This document shows positions 58,562-64,000 of a stretch of DNA of 64,000 nucleotides, piece after piece. Source of the DNA: Helianthus annuus (Eukaryota > Streptophyta > Magnoliopsida > Asterales > Asteraceae); the NCBI RefSeq assembly GCF_002127325.2, contig NC_035437.2, forward strand, positions 112,920,801 through 112,984,800, written 5' to 3'. Each line of letters starts with the position of its first letter. Within the stretch, counting starts at the first letter, position 1. Under the pieces are notes generated by a model. The model was not told the DNA's origin. It saw only the letters and a list, made by a program, of their open reading frames with translations, and ran no database searches. The position numbers and the translations under genes were made by a program.

Positions 58562-59284
58562 TCAGAAAATTATGTCATCAACATAAATTTGGACCAAAAG
58601 TGTGTGCTTGTTGTGTGTTTTTAGAAAGAGGGTTATGTCAATAGTACCTTTAGTGAAGCAAGAATTGATTAAGAAGTTTGATAGTGTTTCATACCATGCT
58701 CTTGGAGCTTGCTTCAATCCATACAAGGCTTTGTTTAGTTTATAAACATGATTTGGATATTGAGGATCAACAAAGCCTTTAGGTTGATGCACATACACTT
58801 CTTCTTAAATTTCACCATTTAAGAATGTAGACTTTACATCCATCTGATAAACTTTTATGTTATTTGAGGCAGCATAAGCAAGAAATATTCTCACAGCTTC
58901 AAGCCTGGCTACTGGTGCAAAGGATTCATCATAGTCTATGCCTTCTTGTTGACAATAACCTTTGACTACTAGCCTTGCTTTGTTCCTTGTTATGATGCCT
59001 TGTTCATCAGACTTGTTTTTGAATACCCATTTGGAACCAATGACAGATTTGTTGTTTGGTTTGGGTACCAGATCCCACACATGACTCTTTTCAAATTGGT
59101 CAAGCTCCTTTTGCATTGCTTGGATCCAATCTGAGTCATTTAGTGCTTCTTTGACAGATTTTGGTTCAATTATGCTTAAAAATCCAGCATAAAGACATTC
59201 ATGAGCTGTTACAGATCTTGTCTTAACACCTACTTCAGGGCCACCAATGATGTCAGCAAGTGAGTGTCCCCTGATCCATCTCAA
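58562..59284 (-). pseudogene. Reverse transcriptase of element H, cut after YVDD
   Basis: Copia RT motifs are clear: [86 protein letters not shown] and YVDDIIF. A TAA (58805-58807) interrupts the frame between NGEI and [15 protein letters not shown] follows directly after YVDDIIF, where a Gly codon is normal, and the thumb and RNase H are absent. It would have made DNA from the element RNA but is now inactive. Confidence 0.88.
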
Positions 59285-59631
59285 GTTGTTATGTGAACTT
59301 GTACTTGCTGATGGATTTGAAGCTTCCCCCGATCCGTGACCTCATTTTTGTCAAGGGGATCAGAATTCTGATCATTTTGTTCAATTTCTGGTGGAGGTTC
59401 CAGATCATCTGTAGGGTTAGTACATGGCATATTTTTGTTTGATATGTTCAACATATGGGGTCATGTTCTAATAGTTCTTCAGTTAGCTTGTTAAGAAGAT
59501 TTTCAGAATTTTCAGGTTGTTTTGACAAGCTTATATCCTTTAAAATTTCATCAGAAATCTTGGTTTCTAACGAGTCATCAAAAGACACATATAAGCTTTC
59601 TCTTATTCTCCTTGTGTTTAAAAGATATATT

Positions 59632-60830
59632 CTATAACCTTTCCGGACAATGAGTAACCAAGAAAAATTCCTTTTTCTGCTTTTTTGTGAAACTTTTCCA
59701 GACTATCAAAATCATTAAAGACAAAACAATTACAACTAAAGGTGTGTAAAAATTTGATACTTGGGACCCTATGGTTGATAATGTGATATGGAGTTTTCTG
59801 ATGTCTTCTGTGTTAATGATAGATATGTTTTGTGTAAAGCATGCATTTGATATAGCTTCAGCCCAAAAAATAAGTGGGCAATCTGGCATAAGCAAGCATG
59901 GTTCTTGCTGCTTCTACCAGAGTCCTGTTTCTTGTTTCTACAACTCCATTTTGTTGTGCAGTTCTTGGAGCAGAAAAATCATGAGATATTCCTTTACTTA
60001 CAAGGAAAGTCTCAAGTTTTGCATTTTTTGAATTTTGTTCCATTATCAGATCTGATTCTTCTTACAGGTAATTTCAACAGATTTTTAGTTTTTCTGATGA
60101 AATTAATTATCAGAGCTTGGGTTTCAGTTTTCTTTCTTAAAAACTCAACCCATGTGTACCTTGAATAGTCATCTACAATGACCAAAATGTATTTCTTACC
60201 AGAAAAGCTTGCAGTTTGTACTGGTCCACAAAGGTCCATGTGTAAAAGTTCCAAGTTTCCAGAATTGAAGATTCTGAAACAGTTTTATGTGAGCCTCTCT
60301 TTGATTTTCCAAGCTCACATGCTTCACATATCTTATCCTTTTTGGATGATATGTATGGTAAGCCTTTTACCAGATTTTTGTTTGCCAGTTGGTTTATTGT
60401 TTTGAAATTTAAAAGCAAGCCTTTTATGCCATAACCAACTATTTCCTTTATTTTGAGTAGAAAATAAGCATAATTGTGGATGCTCAATTGCTCTCTGAAA
60501 TCAAAGTAGTAGATGGAGTTTCTAATCCGTTTCCCACTTAAATATATTTTGTTATCATCCAAACTAACCAACAGACATTTTTCAGGTGAAAAGGTTACCT
60601 GGAAGCCTCTATCACAAAATTGCCCACAACTAAGTAGATTGTATTTTAAACCATCTACATAGGAAACCTTTTCAATGGTTAATGCTCCATATTGTATGGT
60701 ACCATATCCCATTGTTCTTCCCTTCACCCCATTTCCAAAATTTAAAAATTTACCCAGTTTTTCTTGATAATTACTGAGTAAGCTCCTATCCCCAATCATG
60801 TGCTTGTAGCTTCCTGAATCGCAGTATCAG
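59632..60830 (-). pseudogene. Protease end, GAG-pre-integrase domain and integrase of element H
   Basis: The protease triad DSG is at 60812-60820, followed by YKHMIGDRSLLSNYQ. The GAG-pre-integrase domain follows (LKYNLLSCGQFCDRGFQVTF) and ends in CEACELGKSKRGSHKT. The integrase core is split over shifted frames: ELLHMDLCGPVQTASFSGKK and RRIRSDNGTKF (60254-60012), then APRTAQQNGVVETRNRTLVE (60043-59858), which supplies D, D and E. A further piece (59895-59632) carries MLMPDCPLIFWAEAISNACF and the C-terminal part. At least three frameshifts break it. Confidence 0.85.
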
Positions 60831-60849
60831 ATCTGCTACACATGATGGT

Positions 60850-62470
60850 CCTCAAATTATGAGGTTAGAGAATTTTTGGTACCCAAACTTGTTTGGGTAC
60901 TTTTTTTTGATGAAAATGTATTCTCATCAAATTCTCTGCTTAATACTGAGCCATTAGCAGGATGATTTTCTTTGGAGAGATGTTGTTGAATTAGATTCAG
61001 TATTTCAACACACATACAATTTGATTTGTCTAAATTTTTAGACAAAGATGCTTGTGATGGCATGTTTTTGCCTTTATGAAATATAGGATGAATTTTTGGT
61101 TTTTCAATCATTTTGAAGGTTTCATCCTTTTTCAAACAGATTTTGGGTGACAAGAACAGTTTATTAGAATTGCCAGATCTGCATGATTCAGTATCAGAAT
61201 CTAGAATCTGATATTATCTTATCAGAAATGTGTTCAGATGCTTTTACAAAGGTGGTGGGAGTTTTAATATTTTTTTTAACATATCCTAGCCCCTCACCTC
61301 TGTTCTTTGGTGTTGCTTCAATAAATTGTATAAAGTCTTTTGCTTGTTGAAACCTTTCACATTGATTTCATTGTCTTCAATTTTCTTGTAAAGATTCTTT
61401 CTTTCTTTTTCATAAAATTCAATTTTTGAATCCTTTATTAAAATTTGATCAATAAGTGATTGGTTTTCAGCTTTGGTTTTGTGGAAACTTTTGCAAATCA
61501 TCAGATTTTGTGCAGTCTGATGAGGTTTTGTTTTGTAAAAGCACAAAATCCTGCATAAGTTTGTTTAGTTGTTGTTCCAAATCAAGATTGTCTGAACTTA
61601 CTTTTTGTTATGATGAAGTGGAGCATTCATCAGAAGTTGTGGCCATCCAACAGAAATTAGCCATTTCCTCCTCTTCTTCATCAGAAGAATCTTCAGTTTA
61701 GCCTGGTGTCAGTACCTGCTATTAGGCTGACTTTCTGTTGTTTCTTAGCTTCTTCATGCTTCTTTTCATTGTAAGCCACATTCTTCAACTTCTTCTTCTT
61801 GGACTCTGAAGCATAGTGCCCCTTTTATCTGCATTTGTAGCAAACAACTTCTGCCTTGCCTTTTTCTTTTGTCTTACCACTTCCACCTCTCAGCCTTTGC
61901 TCAAATGTCTTTGTGAGCAAAGCTATAGCCTCAGCAAAGGCTAAAAAATCTGATGAAGCATCATAAATTTATGTATTTCTGTATTCTGGCAGTGAGAGGG
62001 TTGTGGATCTCAAACTGGTATTCTCTGTGTGTGTTGAGTGTGTGAAACAAGAGCTATAGGTCCCCCCTTTTGGTTTGAATCCTCATAAATTTCTTCCTCT
62101 CTAGGGACTAAGATGCTGTAAAGATCATGCAAGTTCATGTTCCCTAACTCAAAGGTTGATGCTAAGGTCATTGTGAGACTAGGCCACTCTCTTGGAAGTG
62201 CATCTAAGAACTTAACATTCTTTTCGTCATTAGATTTTTCAATACCAACTTTTTAAGTTCATTTAAAAGTTTGGTGAAACTGTTATATGTCTCTGAAAGA
62301 ATCTCATTTTGGAGACTTTTAAATCTTTCATAAGAAGAGACACAATTTGTTCTCTTGTTTCTTTTCATTCTTTCACCTCCTTCACATAAATTTTCCAGTT
62401 GATCTCATATCTCCTTAGCAGATGCACTTGCATCTACTTATGAAAATATTGAAGTGCCATTATCAGAAGT
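60850..62470 (-). pseudogene. Gag of element H
   Basis: UBN2-type gag remnants are seen on the minus strand between 62470 and about 62080 (SYERFKSLQNEILSETYNSF, TKLLNELKKL). A zinc knuckle at about 61843-61805 reads CYKCR*KGHYASES, with a stop inside and the last Cys changed. Coiled-coil and linker segments follow (61546-61286, KIEFYEKERKNLYKKIEDNE; 61153-60857). Many frameshifts are present, so no product is expected. Confidence 0.65.
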
Positions 62471-62504
62471 GATTTGGCCCTTTCATCAGCAGCCACACTT
62501 ATAG

Positions 62505-62927
62505 TAAACTGATGTGACTAAATAATAAAACGGTCACACTTACAGTGAGTTCATGTGGTCATTACTACCATTTAGTCTTACTTAATAAATTGAATGCTTA
62601 ATTACAATAACTCTTTTTGCCACATTTTTTAATTGATGTGGCTAAAACAAACTTTTAAGTGACTATATAATAGAAACAACCACATTTACAATAAATTCAT
62701 GTGGCTGTTGTTACCCTTTAGCCACTCTTATTGAACAGAATGTCTGATTTCCAGCGAGAGATAGTGGTACCCTTTAGCCATACTTTAAAGTTGCTACGAC
62801 CACTAAACGTGAATCTGGCCGTATGATACCTATGATGACTTGACCTTTGGTCACACTTGAGCTGAAAAAAAAAGTGTGACAAATCACTCTTTTTTTGTGT
62901 GGCCGTAAGCCTTTTTTGGCGTAGTGG
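62505..62927 (-). mobile_element. End of a CACTA-type DNA transposon
   Basis: The right edge reads TTTTTTGGCGTAGTG, the complement of CACTACGCCAAAAAA, a typical CACTA (EnSpm) terminus. Inside it, two degenerate repeats of about 110-130 bp follow each other (62507-62600 and 62660-62745, both with GTGGTCATT/GTGGCTGTT and TTCATGTGG). Short GTGAC/GTGGC motifs recur on both strands, as in CACTA subterminal regions. No second terminus is seen to the left, so it is a fragment joined to element H. Confidence 0.55.
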
Positions 62928-64000
62928 TTATATGGCTTCATATACTTCAAACTTAAAGAATAGAAAAACGTTTGGAACCAATAGTCTAGGTGAGGCAACC
63001 TTTTTATCTTCTATTTACCCTCATCACATTCTCATATAATACTAATAGTGTTGCATTGAATTGGATTACACTAGGTGTGTTTGTTTGTTTTGTTTAAATT
63101 AAGTTTTGTAGTTTAAACTTAGAAAATATATAAAAGTTATAAACACCATGTGGTAACCTGTGTTTGACTATAACTTTTTTTCTTTTTTGTGCTTCCTGAT
63201 CAGGTTATATTTTATTGGATGGACACTCTTATCAATATTTAGGGTGGTGGAGTTTGTTGAAGGTCTTTTCTCTTATGTTCACCGCAATTAGGGGTTCGAT
63301 CTCACTCCCTCCTGACTATTACATAAGCACCCCATCTAAATATTAATAAAAAGACTCCAATTAGTGCCAATTGCAATCTCCTCTTCAATCTTACCAAATT
63401 TAATTTTAATTTATTTAAAAAAAATATTTTTGTTATCCTTATTGTTATTATTATTTTAAATTCTCTCACTTTAACTTTTAATATTATTATATTATATATG
63501 ATAATATTCATTTCACATAACAGTCTCACCTTCAACCTTACAATTTTACTTTTACTTTATTTAACTCATCATTATCATTGTTCTTCTTATTATTATTTAT
63601 TATAGATTCTCTTAGTTTAATTTTTAATATCATCGTCATCATACTCGGTATATCCCACCAATAGCAAAACTAAGTTAGTGTCTGAGGAGGGTGAGATGTA
63701 GACAACCTTACCTCTACCCTTTAGGAATAGAGAGACTGCTTATCAATTATATTTTACCTTAAAAATTGTGATCAAACATACTAATATATAAAATAACAAT
63801 TATACATACTATAAAATAATTATTATAACAAAGACGTTATATAATAATGCGACAATACTATGATTTTAAGTTTTAACACCGTCGCACAAACCTTAGAAAC
63901 AAAAAAAAAACGATTGAATTTATGAATACTAGATTTAAATAACCCAAACTTTCACCAATTAGCCAATAACACTCCCAACTTTGGATTTGTACACTAGCAC
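62928..64000. other. AT-rich DNA without recognised genes
   Basis: No ORF with recognisable features is present. The sequence is strongly A/T-rich with TTATTATTATT stretches (63440-63610) and microsatellite-like ATATAT. A short block at 63682-63742 (GAGGGTGAGATGTAGACAAC, CTTACCTCTACCC, AGAGAGACTGCTT) resembles a plant SINE tail as I remember it, with low confidence. Confidence 0.35.

Larger units (their letters stand above)
46010..62500 (-). mobile_element. Element H: SIRE-like copia element with an extra ORF, decayed
   Basis: In minus-strand order it has gag (from about 62470), protease, integrase, RT cut after YVDD, a long extra ORF, a polypurine tract and a 3' LTR. The gag-protease-integrase-RT order is the copia order, and an extra ORF after pol is known from the SIRE/Maximus branch. 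Two solo LTRs (K and L) sit inside the extra ORF. The 5' LTR is missing; the element ends at a CACTA fragment. Frameshifts and stops occur in every domain. Confidence 0.7.

Noticed and set aside
63682..63742. Possible SINE
   Set aside because: Only a short tail-like block is visible. No A and B box promoter pair or target duplication could be found, so it is mentioned only within the AT-rich region.

Overview
This is plant nuclear DNA made almost entirely of LTR retrotransposons. I found no convincing host gene, tRNA, rRNA or CRISPR array. Long LTRs starting TGTGACAACCC, tRNA-iMet primer sites, Tat-type Ty3/gypsy elements with a second RNase H, and SIRE-like copia elements with an extra ORF all fit an angiosperm. 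My recollection of similar repeat proteins points to a dicot, possibly Asteraceae; that is an inference I could not test.

The left two thirds is the right-hand side of a deep nest of insertions. Reading rightwards, each 3' LTR ends in CA and abuts, mid-gene, the element it landed in. Element A (Tat, +, 1-6345) sits in the integrase of B (Tat, +, 6346-11094). B sits in the gag of C (Tat, +, 11095-32233). C sits at the gag/protease junction of E (gypsy, -, 32234-36812). E sits just before the polypurine tract of F (Tat, +, 36813-37615). F sits in the gag of G (copia, +, 37616-about 43222). G sits in a minus-strand LTR, J (to 45712). The left halves of these elements must lie upstream of the window. 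Element D (gypsy, -, 17005-30226) is complete, has paired 3.35 kb LTRs and a 5-bp target duplication (CATAC), and was inserted into C.

The right third is one decayed minus-strand copia element, H (about 46010-62500). It runs from gag on the right through protease, integrase and a truncated RT to a long extra ORF and the 3' LTR on the left. Two large solo LTRs, K (46882-49794) and L (52103-55828, target duplication GTTGT), interrupt its extra ORF. A CACTA transposon end (to 62927) and AT-rich DNA follow.

The most interesting signals are these. (1) A and B carry an antisense gene between integrase and 3' LTR. In A, four exons joined at GT..AG sites give an uninterrupted 449-codon frame. B keeps the same exon lengths but has a broken acceptor and two stops. 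(2) The leader of D holds about 23 tandem short palindromes whose stem bases change together, and similar hairpin arrays occur in the LTRs of E and G. (3) D has near-identical LTRs but almost no pol, so it was probably mobilised in trans. The coding regions of most other elements are broken by stops and frameshifts.
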